From positions 21,970,212 through 22,034,211 of the forward strand of contig NC_054876.1 of assembly GCF_018320785.1 (NCBI RefSeq): a stretch of DNA of 64,000 nt. Direction: 5' to 3'. This document shows, one piece after another, positions 23,190-34,069 of the stretch. The stretch is from Cheilinus undulatus. Taxonomy: Eukaryota; Chordata; Actinopteri; Labriformes; Labridae. Under the pieces are notes generated by a model. That model saw only the letters and a list, made by a program, of their open reading frames with translations, was not told where the DNA came from and did not search any database. A program made the translations under genes and the position numbers. Each line of letters begins with the position of its first letter. Position 1 is the stretch's first letter.

Positions 23190-24900
23190 AAGTAATAAGT
23201 GAACATTAGTACCCAATAACACTTGGATATCATTTTCAGCACCAAACTAAAGTAACTCTTCGCCAGGATGCCATCACCATCATCAACAAATCACAACTGG
23301 AGAGGGCCCAGTCTCTGTTTTCAGACCAGAATCCCTAGTCAACTATAAAATCCCTGATACAAAACATATAAAACAGCAACTCGGACTCTGAAGAGTTTTA
23401 TAGAAATCTGGGTCTGCTTTGTCACACCCTTATACACAGGTATTATCTTCTTCAGTCCTGAAATGATCAAAAACGGCCGTCTTTGTTTCATATTCCTCTC
23501 TCCACACAACCTTGATATCCACACACACTTCACAGAGTGCGTTAATCCTTTCTCTTTGGCACTCCTTCAGGATTGGGCTGAAAGGACTACCTGTTGTCTG
23601 TGTGTTCCCTAATTATAGTTTTCTCCTGAGTAAGCATACATTAGGTGACTCATCAAGAACGGCTGTCTGCCAGAGCTGGCTGGAACGCAGTGTATTATTT
23701 CAGCATCAGTGTATATTTCAGGCGGAGTGAGAGGGGCAGAGAGAGAGGCCATAAACTTAATGGGTTAGTTCACTCAATAAAACAACGACTTGTATGACTT
23801 GGAAGCCACCCAAAATGTAACGTAGTCAGGAGTGCCACTGGTGGTTTTTCTAGGGAGCTAAAGGAGGTGAGAGGTGTGTTTTTATAAAGGCTTACTAGTG
23901 TGCTCTCTTGTCCTTCTAGATTTGACTCATGGAGAAAGAAAATAGAAGAAACATATGTGGGTAGAGAGTAATTAAGAGGCCTGACCTCTAACAGAAATGA
24001 GTCAAGAGCTTAATTTTTGTGTTGAGCTGTGAGTGGTGTATGAAGAAAGGTTTGCTGAGGTCAAAGAATTTCATTGTTGATGGTTGGTTGTTGTATAGTA
24101 CCTCTACTAGGTAATTAATGACCCCTGATGAATGGATGCAGCTGATTTCTACTGTGGTCAGCCAACAAGAGCGCTGACTTAAGGAAGGCTGGTATGAGGG
24201 GTTGAGTAACAGATTGGGCTTTAACCTCATTACTACAATTGGGATGTTTGTGTATTTGTACTTTTAGTGTAGCTTTTACAGACATACACCTATGAGCTAA
24301 CCTGACATGCAAATGTGTTGACTCTGCTGCGCCCGAAAGTACTGCCCCTTGACCCTGACTGGTCCTGTCGCTTTCTAACAGGGCCCAAACAGTTTGGATG
24401 GGAGTTTTCCAAGATGGATTTGCCAGTAAGAAACACGTAAACTGGTGAATCCATCTGTTTTGCAAGGTTACCTATGAGCACTGGCAGGTAGAAAGTTGCT
24501 GTAATGATTAAGATTGTCACCTTAGAGCATGGCGACTCTACCAATGCCTGGTTGGTAGTGACGTGTACTGAAACACAGTACAGTGGTGAAATGGCTAAGA
24601 CTAAACCAGGCAGTTCAGCGGGGAGAGTTGGCAGGTTCAGAGTAGGGAGAGAACAGGGAAATTGTAGGGTCAGAGGATGAATAGAACAATGCAGCAACTA
24701 TCAATGAGAAAACACATCCCTGAAGAAATTCCCTGGAATCTTGTTTGGATTTAGTTCATGTAAATTTCATGCAATATTTGACTGTTTTTATGCAAATTAA
24801 CAGGAACTTCAACAGTACATGTTGGAAACTTTAACAGATTTATGAAGGCTTTTCCTCTTAATTTAACTGTTTTGTATCATTTTTCTTCCATCCATCCAAA
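23190..24900. other. Gene-free stretch
   Basis: Unique-looking sequence without recognised exons; - strand frames at 23988-24697 resemble no protein I know. Confidence 0.4.
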
Positions 24901-24904
24901 AAAG

Positions 24905-25255
24905 TTTTCTCAGACGGCGTCAGCCTTAGAGATAGGGTGAGAAGTTCAGACACCCAGAGGTTACTGGGATACATCAGCTGCTCCTTCCCATTGAAAGGAG
25001 CTGGTCGAAGTGATTCGGCCACCCGATCAGGGTGCCTTCTGGGTGCCTCCCTTTGGAGGTCTACCGGGCACGTCCGGCTGGGAGGGGACCTTGAAGAGGA
25101 CCCAGCATGCGCTGGAGAAATTATCTATTCTGTCTGGTCTGGGAATGCCTTGGGATCCCCCAGAGGGAGTTTGAAAGTGTCACTGGGAAGAGGGATGTCT
25201 GAGTTGTCTTGCTCAGCCTGTTGCCACTGCAACCTGGCTCCGGATAAGCATTTGT
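24905..25255 (+). mobile_element. Non-LTR retrotransposon ORF2 C-terminal fragment (decayed)
   Basis: Several frames together read the family C-terminus seen in many fish LINEs: an EKVRSSD-like start, a HIERS-type segment decayed to FPLKGAGRSDSATR, then ARSGCLLGASLWRSTGHVRL, a DPACAGEI remnant and WSGNALGSPRG. Stop codons and frameshifts break it. The fragment ends just before a T run. Assigned to non-LTR elements from this pattern; the clade is not determined. Confidence 0.5.
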
Positions 25256-25390
25256 TTTTTTTCACAAATTCTACTTGATGCATAGCACAAAAATGTATAG
25301 AAACTTGTGTTTGGTAGATTATTTCTTTGTAGTGCCAATGCTTCTTGGTAATAAATCTTGAACCGTTGGAAAGCCTGTTTATTTTCCTTT

Positions 25391-25764
25391 TAAAGGTGCA
25401 GTGTGTAAAATTGGGACTATCAACATCTAACAGTCAATTCTGGAGTGTGATGCTCATTTCTCTGGTGATAACTGTGGGAACCAGTTAAGTTTAAAAATAC
25501 TTAACTGTTATTTGGTTCCTTCTATGGTGCCATAGAAACAGGCAAAATGCAAAAATCCAAGATGGGAGCGTCCTTGGAGGGGACCCTTCCCTTTGTATGA
25601 ATAAAAGGCTTATTCCGAGTTAATTTAAAACATAAATTTAAAAAATGTGTTATCAGATGTCAACACTAATTTAGATCAATCTACTTATAAATGTTATGTT
25701 TCATTTTAACCAAGCTTGTTTTGTTAAATGCTAATAGGCTAAATATTACACACTGCACCTTTTA
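25391..25764. mobile_element. MITE with conserved inverted termini
   Basis: Termini TAAAGGTGCAGTGTGTAA (left) and TAAAAGGTGCAGTGTGTAAT (right, reverse complement) are near identical. The 374-bp body has no coding potential. This terminus is common among fish MITEs. Confidence 0.7.
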
Positions 25765-25769
25765 GTAGT

Positions 25770-27530
25770 GCCATATTTGTAAGCAGCATGCAGAGCTGAG
25801 TATGTGAGTTGTGCCCATGAAAACTTCTCTGCCAATGTCAAACAGCTTATTTTGCTGGGGCTATTGACTCTTAAATTTAAATCCATTTAAAAGGAAAATG
25901 AACAGGCTTTCCAAGGGTATAAGATTACTTGCATTATTACAACAAAGAAATAATATAGCAAACACAAATGCCATTACTGTTTGTGCTAAGTTTACATAGA
26001 ATTACTTAACACATTAATAATTCCTATAAGCACTTATCTACTCACTTGTTACAGACTCATAAATATATGCCTTAACACATTTTGTAAATACTCTCCAAGT
26101 ACCAGTAGTTAGTAGTTATACACTTTTCTGCTGTGTGGATAGACATAACTTGAACAATACTGAATGTTTTAAGCCTTCTATTGAGTTTATGCAGACTTAT
26201 TTAGGCTTTTCTAACTGACTGTGTTTGAAGAGCAGCGCTGGCTTTCATATCTGAATGGCATGTCCTAAGTTCACAACACTTTTTATCTGTTGAGCTTTAC
26301 ATGCAAAGAACAAATGCAATTTATCTTTAAAACTAAAGAAAGCCCTTTAATCAGATCACATAACTGTTCTCAATCCTTCCTGAGCCTATCAGGTTAAAAA
26401 TATCCTCATGTCTGGATCTGCACAGACATTATTTCTTCCCTGCATGTTTGACTGTGGTTCCAACACGCTCGAGTTTTCTTTGGCTCTGTCACCACTGTTT
26501 CCCACAAACCACTTTAAGACTACATTTCAGATTACATAAAGTACCCTTTTCATTCAAATAAAAGTTGCATTGTTTGCAAGCCCTACTAAGACTACTAACA
26601 TAATCTAATGTACATGCACAGAGTTAATGCATTTTGTGTTAGTAATGTAACCACATGCATAGCTTGTACTTTGGCTACAGCTCTTCTAAAGTATCATAAT
26701 GAAGATAATACTGAGAAAAATTCACAGATCTTGTTTTTATAGCCCTCTCTTCAAAGTGCTTATGGGAACACCTCTCTGGTTGTCCTTTATTTTAAATACA
26801 AATGTACTAAAAAGTGATGGCTCTTTTAGTCTGATAGCCAGCTGTCTGTCTGTCTTTTGGCTCTTCTTCGTCTGGAATCTCTCCGCATATGAATGACTTC
26901 ATGTCAAAACAAGCCCAAATCCCTCGCTCTGTTCTGTGTGTATTTGCGTTTGTGGTTCTTTTTTGTGTCTGTGAGTGAATAAAAGAGTCAGCAATGAAGA
27001 CAATCCTGCGACTGTGTGTGCAGACAACAAAAGGAGGCTGTATGAATTAGTGTTGGTGCATGTCTGTGAGCCAAAATGGCCATCCATTGGCTGTTTTTAA
27101 CATCAATTTTAGGTTAAAAGTCCAGTGTTCTCTTCTGAACATGCTCCTGGAAAATGCAGACATACAGGTGTCTCTCATGTGAGAGGAAAACCTACAATAA
27201 GAGTGTGAATGGGAGCTCTGCAATGTGCAATAGAAATATCATCTCTTCTGACAAAGCAGTTAACAAAGAAAGCTTGAGCTGGAAACAGGAGACTGGGAAG
27301 TATAAAGCTGTGTTATTTCATCTACTGTTAGACTGTTGCTCAGTGGCATGATCAAAAAACATCTATTTCTACTTTAATATATTTGCTAACATTTCCTCTA
27401 CTTCTATTTCAACAGAACCTTTAAGTAGATGGGTTTCACAGCAGACAGCTGACACAAGTGTGTTTTTTTTCCTGCTATGGGTAATCATCTGACCAACATT
27501 TAGACAAAAGCCAAAAAATTATTTCCTTTT
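25770..27530. other. Gene-free stretch
   Basis: AT-rich; no recognised exon or full repeat. Confidence 0.45.
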
Positions 27531-28080
27531 ACAGTGCCTATGAAAAGTATTCACCCTCTTGGATATTTTACCCTTTTATTGATTTTATAAATCAATTATG
27601 GTTAATGTAATGTGGCTTTTTTGACACACACACACAAAAAAAAAACTTTAATGCCAAAGTTCAACAGATTTCTATAAAGTAATGTCAATTAGAAAAAAAC
27701 ATGCAGGGGAGCTAGGATTGAAATCAGCCTGTGGCCCTTTCCTGCATGTCTCTCCCCACTTTCTCGTCCCTATTTCTGACTATGTCCACTGTCCTCCCCC
27801 CTCATATAAAGGCCCAAAAAGCCCAAAAAGTGATTATCATCTTTATTTTCATATCCTTCAAAGTTTTTTGGAGGTTCAGTGAGAAATGTGTTTTGTTTAA
27901 TTTTGGTTAAAGTCAACATTGTCAATCCAAGTTAACTATTGCTGAGAAGTCATGCAACATTGAAGTCAGTGAGATCATAAAAATGCTCCAAGAGTGTTGC
28001 TTTTTGCACAAAACTCTCAAAATTCCCATTTGACAAGTCATATTTCATGTAAGAGGTAAAAAAAAAAATATGGCTAGATG
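27530..28080 (+). mobile_element. Tc1-like terminal region with nested SINE
   Basis: After TA comes CAGTGCCTATGAAAAGTATT then CACCCTCTTGGAT, the well-known terminus of a fish Tc1-like family; the subterminal AAA..TTTATTGATTTTATAA follows. A SINE fragment lies at 27705-27832. The far end is not defined and no transposase is visible. Confidence 0.55.
27705..27832 (+). repeat. SINE fragment, 5'-truncated
   Basis: Starts near the B box (GGATTGAAATC) and shares with the 52.1-kb SINE the tail blocks CTTTCTCGTCCC/CTTTTCTCCCG, TCCACTGTCCTCC and AGGCCCAAAAAG/AAGCCCCAAAA. Confidence 0.5.
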
Positions 28081-28299
28081 TGATTACCCTTCTCCTTATG
28101 TAATAGTTTGTTGCGTGCCCATGTTTTATTTGTTTAAAAAGCTAGATTAACCCTGAAGTTTTAATGCAACTTTCTTAAGCATGTCAATGGGAATTATGTT
28201 GACAGATTTTTTCTCTTTCAGCCACAGATCACTTTTAACAAGAGCCATGTCACGTATTCTATTTCAGGTGTGTATATGATAAATAACTAATTTAGATTA

Positions 28300-28458
28300 A
28301 TGGGGCAGAATTTAACCAAACCGTACCAGATGCAAACCTCTGCAGCACTGAGCGCTGCCGCTGCGTGGCGCTGTTTCAATACGCTACAAAAAAAGAAACA
28401 TCCGGAACCCACTTTGGAAATCGGAAGTTGCTTTTGTTTACAGCCTGAGACGAGCAAG
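28300..28458 (+). promoter_or_regulatory. cdkn2aipnl: cdkn2aipnl promoter and 5' UTR
   Basis: A short GC-richer, CpG-containing stretch sits just before the start codon, in otherwise AT-rich DNA. It holds two ETS-type cores on the + strand, CCGGAA at 28402-28407 and CGGAAG at 28422-28427, a combination common in TATA-less housekeeping promoters. No TATA box is visible, and the exact start of transcription is not determinable. Confidence 0.55.
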
Positions 28459-28670
28459 ATGTCTGCCCTGGACGTGGAGGATTTTATTCAACAAAACAGA
28501 GCTTTGGCTGACCGGGTAGAAACATATCGAGGTTACTGGGAGAGTGAGAAACACTGGGAGGCCCGGAGAGAGTTTATTCTAAGGAACATTAATGATTTTA
28601 AGCCAGAACAGTTGGACCCTCTGCTCTCACTGTCCATGGTGTGGGCTAACAACGTCTTCCTCGGCTGTCG
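28459..28670 (+). CDS. cdkn2aipnl: cdkn2aipnl coding exon 1
   Basis: This exon codes for residues 1-70 and the first two bases of Arg71, and so carries most of the XTBD domain, including the signature SMVWANN at 59-65. It ends TGTCG before the donor GTACGT at 28671. The reading frame runs on past the donor for a few codons to a stop, which is intron read-through and not an alternative tail. Confidence 0.94.
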
Positions 28671-31600
28671 GTACGTGAACGCCACGCGCTGGATCACTAG
28701 TGGGGTTTAGAGTTCACAAAGAACTTTACAAATGACGACTCTACGCCTCATGCACCCGTGGTTGGTGTTTTTGCAAGTCCTCAAGAGTTATTCTACTGGG
28801 GTGAAATTTAATACCACAAAAATAAATGTATTTTGATACTTTAGCGAGGAACGAAATGCGCGAGGACTCCTGAGTTGTTTTGAAACCGTAGACGCATTTG
28901 GCCAAGAGTCACCAATTAAACATGGTCACTTGTTGAATCGAAACACCAGCAAAATGTAATTCAGCGTGCCTTTGTCGTCAGAGTGAATCACTCTTTAGTT
29001 TCTTGTCTCAAGGAGAAAGATCAAAGAGAGCTGCCCAACTTGTGCATCTGGCCCCAAAGACCAAACTCGCGTTTTGTGGATTTTTCCGTGATGATTTCAT
29101 ACCTTTCTTTGTTAGCTAGCTCTAATTACACTCGCTGCTTCCTCCTGTGTTTGCAGAACGAACAACTAAAGTAGTGCTATTTTTAGAGCGTGTCAAGGCA
29201 GCAACACAACATAGACTAAACTTACTGACAACTGTGTGGAAACAGATACAATAGACTTGCAGTAAAGGCCGGGCACTAGATTGTAAAGTAAAAACTGACG
29301 GGATGTTCAGTGATAAAAATGTGCTGTCTGTAGTTTGGGGAAGGGGGTGACGTCACAGGTTCCCATTTTATTAAGATATTTCTTTTTAATAGATGAATAT
29401 TCGTCTTGAGGTGAAAAAGGGGAAGTGGGGGTTTATAGAATGGACAGGGTCCAGCTAAACTGACTTTCTCTGTTGATGCGACAATTGAGTTTAACCATTT
29501 TGAAAAATATTGCTTTGTTGACACTCATACCATGATGCCAGGTCAAAAGTGAACATACCTTTAATATGTGATCACTAAAGTGCTCTTAATGACCTCAGAG
29601 CCAGACTGGGTATGCATTGGGAAGAGTCTTTTCTTTGCTTTGATTTGATTCCTGATTAAAATAATGTAATGATATTGCTAGCCAGTGATTTCTGTAGATA
29701 TAATTTGGCATAAAATGCAAACTGCCAGGGTTGGCACTTCATTATGGCAAACCAAACTGATAAATGATGTATAATATTTTGGAGTTGATTCAGTCTGAAG
29801 ATCTTTGTAAATATATGGCCAACACTAATATCTCAGAGATTTTAATAAAGAGGTGTAGAATCTGTACACAGGGGTCCTGATTTTCATCGTGGTGTGCTCT
29901 GGTTTTAGTTTGTAGAACATTTGTAGTCTAAACTGACTTGACCGATCACGTTTTAGCAGACTTACATAGGTTAAAAACAAAAAACATGTTAACGATAAAC
30001 AGGCCGAACTTTGTTCTGTGCTGCTGACAAATCAGCTCCAATGAATGACGTCACAGAGCAAGATGTGATTTCTACGTAGAGAATCACTACCAAAGAGCCC
30101 ATTTTATGAGCGGTTTACAATTATGCAAAGTGTTAATATTGTGAAAATGAATACTTAAGTTAGAAATAGTGAAATATTCAGGCAATAAAGTAAAAAATAA
30201 ATAATAATAAGAAGGGAGAAACAGCAGCAGGCAGGAATGGACCTTTTACCCTCCATCTCCATCTGGTCCAGTTTGTTTCAGTCCACTTGTTATGGAGGTC
30301 TGCAGGACTGAGTAAATTGTGATTATAGGTCACTTCCATGCCAGGTAAATCAGGTAAACTGTGAAAAAAATCTTTTGTGTAAAGTGTAGGAATCGTATTC
30401 AACGTATGTTGAAATTTTCAGATGATATTTGCAGCATTGTGATCCATTTAGAGCTGTAAAGTACCAACTTTCCTCTATTCCCATTCATTCCTACTGGCTG
30501 TCCTCACTTCCTGACCCCTAAACTGACTTTCAGAATCTTGTCATTGCAAACAACCAATATATTCTATGTTACACATTTGTCATGAACCAACATCTTAGTA
30601 AAAGTGAAGCTAACAATCACTTATAGATTATAGATTATAGATTTTCTACTTGACACTGTGTTTTAGGCCAGTCAGCAGTTAGATCCCCTCACTACATGAA
30701 AGGCATCAGAGAGAATCAAAACTAACTCCATCCAGAATACATGCAACTTAAAAGTTATTTTCTTCTTCCCTAAACTGTTTACTTCTTCTGCACCATGGCA
30801 TTATTTCAGCAAACTTCATTCATCTTAATTTGAGTTGTGAAAATTGGTTTCTTTAAGGGTTTGGATCGCAAGTGAGCACAAATGAAGCTGCAGTATCTTG
30901 CATACAATCTCCTGTGGACCAGATACTCTTCAGATGAACAGTGTTGTTTAGTGGATGTGGGAGACAACAACCTTTTCATTGCAGATGTAAATGTTACACA
31001 GAAAAATAAATGAGGCCTGGAAGGGGTTCAGTGTGAACCTCTGGCTTCAATAGAAAAAAAAACCTTTTCGGTTGTAGATTAAGAAAGTGTTTGTTAGACA
31101 ATGATTGGTGATGGGTTTTGAAGTTTGACCAAAACAAACTGTTTTCCTCAATTTTATTCTGAAGAGTGCTGACTTAAGATAAAGCATAGTGTGATACTGC
31201 TGAAAAATGAATACAAGACCAAGTCTATAATTGGAAACCTCTTTAAATCACTGCCCTTTTTTGGCTTTTCTTTCTGGCAGGTATAGCACAGAGCTCCTTG
31301 ATAAAGTGAAGCTGATGGCTGAAGGAATTGTGGTGGAGGATGCACCGGTCTTCAAGACCAGAGATGAGATCGTGAAGAAGCAACAGGTACGTGTTTGAAC
31401 ACGCATGCACGCACATACAGGTGCATCTCAAAAAATTAGAATACCATGAAAAAGTTCAATATTTTTTGTCACTCTTCTGAAAGTGAAACCCATATATTAT
31501 ATAGAGTTGTTACACATAGAGTGAAATATTTCAAGCCTTTATTTTTTGAAATGTTGATGATTATGACTTACAGAAATGAAAACCCAAAATTCAGTGTCTC

Positions 31601-32123
31601 AAAAATTAGAATATTACATAAGATCAACAAAAATGGATGTTTTAAACAGAAATGCTAGGCTTCTGAAAAGTATGTTCATTTCTATGCCTTCAGTACTCGG
31701 TTGGACCTCTTTTTGCATGAATTACTGCATCAGTGCGGCTTGGCATGGAGGTGATCAGCCTGTGGCACTGCTCAGGTGTAATGGAAGCCCAGGTTGCTTT
31801 GATAGTGGCCTTCAGGTCATCTGCATTGTTGGGTCTGGTGTCTCTCATCTTCCTCTTGACAGTAACCCATAGATTCTCTATGAGGTTCAGGTCAGGCCAG
31901 TTTACTGGCCAATCAAGCACAGTAACATCATGGTTATTGAACCAGCTTTTGGTACCTTTGGCAGTGTGGGCAGGTGCCAAGTCCTGCTAGAAAATGAAAT
32001 CAGCATAAACCTTACTTTGGTTAGGGTTAGGGTGGTTTAATAAATTTGTTAAGCACTGTACATACATACATACTGTTGGTAAGATTGTTGACGTCTTCCC
32101 CCCACTCTTCACAGGGTCGATGA
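28459..32123 (+). CDS. cdkn2aipnl: CDKN2A-interacting-protein N-terminal-like protein (XTBD domain), complete three-exon gene
   Basis: Joining 28459-28670, 31281-31386 and 32115-32123 gives one open frame of 108 codons and a stop. Both introns have GT..AG ends (GTACGT donors). The protein is essentially a single XTBD (XRN2-binding) domain. The SEKHWEARREFILR helix is at about residues 29-42, and the family hallmark LLSLSMVWANNVFLGC is at 55-70, followed by the ELLDKV and TRDE segments (75-80, 97-100). Known members (CDKN2AIP, CDKN2AIPNL, NKRF) bind the nuclear 5'-3' exoribonuclease XRN2 through this domain; no catalytic activity is expected. Length is close to the mammalian protein (about 116 residues). 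The start at 28459 has A at -3 and fits the family. The frame stays open upstream to 28300, but those residues are promoter-like and resemble no family member. The gene converges on ube2b as in human. Identification rests on recognised family motifs and synteny, not on a database search. Confidence 0.95.
31281..31386 (+). CDS. cdkn2aipnl: cdkn2aipnl coding exon 2
   Basis: A pyrimidine-rich acceptor (CTTTCTGGCAG) precedes 31281, and the donor GTACGT begins at 31387. The exon completes Arg71 and codes for residues 72-106, the second half of the domain (TELLDKVKLMAEGI, then the TRDEIVKK stretch). It is 106 nt and phase-compatible with both neighbours. A Tc1-like remnant starts only about 30 nt downstream of the donor. 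Confidence 0.93.
31416..32012 (-). mobile_element. Truncated Tc1-like element in cdkn2aipnl intron 2
   Basis: It begins TACAGGTGCATCTCAAAAAA at 31416, about 30 nt past the exon 2 donor. On the - strand, 31980-31690 codes the C-terminal part of a Tc1 transposase: the DWPVNWPDLNLIENLW segment with the last catalytic acidic residue, then a helix with ITPEQCHRLITSMP. The upstream part of the transposase and the second terminus are missing. After about 32010 the sequence changes abruptly to TTAGGGTTAGGG. Confidence 0.8.
31690..31980 (-). pseudogene. Tc1-like transposase C-terminal fragment
   Basis: A 96-codon frame corresponding to roughly the last quarter of a Tc1/mariner transposase (normally about 340 residues). 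The PDLNLIENLW motif carries the third acidic residue of the DDE triad. The N-terminal DNA-binding domain and the first two catalytic residues are absent, so it cannot be active. Confidence 0.8.
32115..32123 (+). CDS. cdkn2aipnl: cdkn2aipnl terminal coding exon: two codons and stop
   Basis: The acceptor TCTTCACAG is followed by GGT CGA TGA, so only Gly107, Arg108 and the stop are in this last exon. The rest of the exon is 3' UTR. The assignment depends on the splice phase (exon 2 ends on a complete codon) and on the protein ending where the mammalian homologue ends. An AATAAA signal follows about 290 nt later. Confidence 0.8.
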   Translation, partial: GR

Positions 32124-32480
32124 CAGACTAAATCACATCTCCTGTTTCTGTTGGATGGAGACTGAAGGCTGACAGGAATCAGCTGAAGAGTATAAACATG
32201 CTGTGCTGCATTTCATGTCAAACACAAACACAATCCTTTTTTTCTTTACCAGTGATGTGATCAGAGAACATCTTGTACATCACTCACATTTTTTAGCTTT
32301 TGATTCTAGCTACCAAGATGTTTTGGAGCTTCATTTTTAGTTATATAACATTTTTTTGTACTTTTTGTAAAGATTTAGTTGATGTTTTTTCTAAGGGTTT
32401 TTACTAAATTAAATAAAAAGACACTTCTGAATGTTCCTGCCTGGAGCTTAATAAAGGATGTGTTTTTTCAGTTGTTTTGC
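32124..32480 (+). terminator. cdkn2aipnl: cdkn2aipnl 3' UTR and polyadenylation signals
   Basis: Two canonical AATAAA hexamers lie at 32412-32417 and 32450-32455. A T/GT-rich stretch (TGTGTTTTTTCAGTTG and following) starts about 5-10 nt after the second one, as expected downstream of a cleavage site. The 3' UTR would be about 300-350 nt. Which of the two signals is used cannot be told from sequence. Confidence 0.65.
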
Positions 32481-32871
32481 ATTTTTAATTTTGGGACTAA
32501 TGTATGGATGCAATGATGATTTAGTACTACCAGCGCTAGCCAAAGAATAAATTATCTTATGTCACAAAAAAAAAAAAAATTAACTACAAATTTACAAAGA
32601 CAACAGAGTGAGAGGGAAAACAAACTTTAAAAGACATTAAGATGTTCTGATTGTGTTGCCTTTTTAGAAGTCTTAGTCTTTAATTTCTTATTTCTTTATG
32701 GTTGTTTTATAAGTATTCTCAAACCTTTATTGTTCCTTTAAAAAAAAAAAAAAAAATACATTGAAAGGTGAGTTTGAACATTACACGTGTTGATCTGGCA
32801 AATCAAGCTTAACTCCTGATGTGACCGATCCATCCACTATCACAGATAGTGACAGTTACATATACGGCCCT

Positions 32872-33962
32872 GTTTCCATAAAAGTTGGGATGATGTGTAA
32901 AATGCAAATCAAAACGTATTGTGTTGATTTGCAAAAAACACAATTTCATATTTGAATGAAAGAAATACAAATTGTAAAATAATCAGCAATACAAACTATG
33001 AAAATAAATTCAAATCATGAAGATAGAAGGTATAAAATATGACAACATCAAGAACGATGGAACATCTCACTTTCGAAATTAAATTTCATCTTGATGTCTA
33101 AGTGAATTAAATGGTATAGTGAGGCTGACAGCAGAGTAAGAAATCCTCATAACGGAGTCAAAGCATTTGTGGTGAAGAGGACATGATGACTGGACATTGA
33201 TGAGCTAGACTGAGGGTGATTTGGGGGGTTTCTTTCTTCCTTCCTTCTTGGAGGTTTCCAGTTCCAGATGCACTGAAGCATTCCCATGGCATACTCCCAC
33301 CACTGTGGTTTACTGTGGGGATGTTGGTCTTTGGGTTATATGCCTCTTCCGTTTTTCTCCAAACATAAGCAGCATCTCTGTGACCAAAGATCTCTAGTTT
33401 GGTCTCATCTGACCAAAGGATATGTTTCCAGTATACAGAATCTTTCTCCTGGTTGTCTTTAGCATACTTCAGTCTGGTTTGAATGTGTCTCTTCTACAGA
33501 GGTGAGTTTTTCTAGGGTTATTCCTGCATAGAGCTCTAGTGATTGCCTTCTTAGAGTCTACAATTCTTGACTTGGCTAAGTCATTCACTAGTGTCTTGGC
33601 AGTTGTCCTGGGGTCTTCAGACACATCTCTCACTAGTTTTCTTTCCAGAGTCTTTAAAATCTTTCTCTTCCTATGTCTGCGATGCTTGTTAATAATTAAT
33701 TTATTTAATCAGACACCAAACATTTTTAAAAAGTTGGTACAAGACAGTGAAGGATGAGGGACAGGCATAGCTCTGTCCCAGCTTTTGTGAAACATCTTGC
33801 TGGCATCTGCAGTTGGCTTAGAAATACAAATTTAGAGTTTCAACAATTTGATATTATCACTGTGCTACTTTTGGTCAATGTTAAGGTTTTTCAATATTTT
33901 GCAAAGCATTGCATTCTCTTATGTTGTTCACACAATGTCCCAACTTTTTAGGAAATGTGTTT
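32872..33962. mobile_element. Non-autonomous DNA transposon (AAAAGTTGGGA termini) carrying a Tc1-like fragment
   Basis: Left end TTTCCATAAAAGTTGGGATG with GTGTAAAATGCAAATCAAAA; right end, reverse complemented, TTTCCTAAAAAGTTGGGACA. These are the typical termini of an abundant fish DNA transposon. The centre (about 33210-33660) is a different sequence, a - strand Tc1-like transposase region. Confidence 0.55.
33210..33665 (-). pseudogene. Tc1-like transposase fragment
   Basis: On the - strand it holds the decayed Tc1 transposase region upstream of the catalytic Asn/Glu segment, recognisable by the + strand text TTTTTCTCCAAACATAA and GGTCTCATCTGACCAAAGGA. Stops and frameshifts throughout. Confidence 0.5.
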
Positions 33963-34069
33963 GCACATGTATGACTGCAAAGTTTAATCCCTAGATAAAT
34001 CATTTTTTTGGAAAGTCAACTTTTCACAGCCCAGAAACAAACCCAAAAACACACATGTCAAAGTCTGAA

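Noticed and set aside
32020..32035. Telomere-like TTAGGGTTAGGG
   Set aside because: Only two to three units at the broken edge of the Tc1-like fragment; too short to be an interstitial telomeric array.
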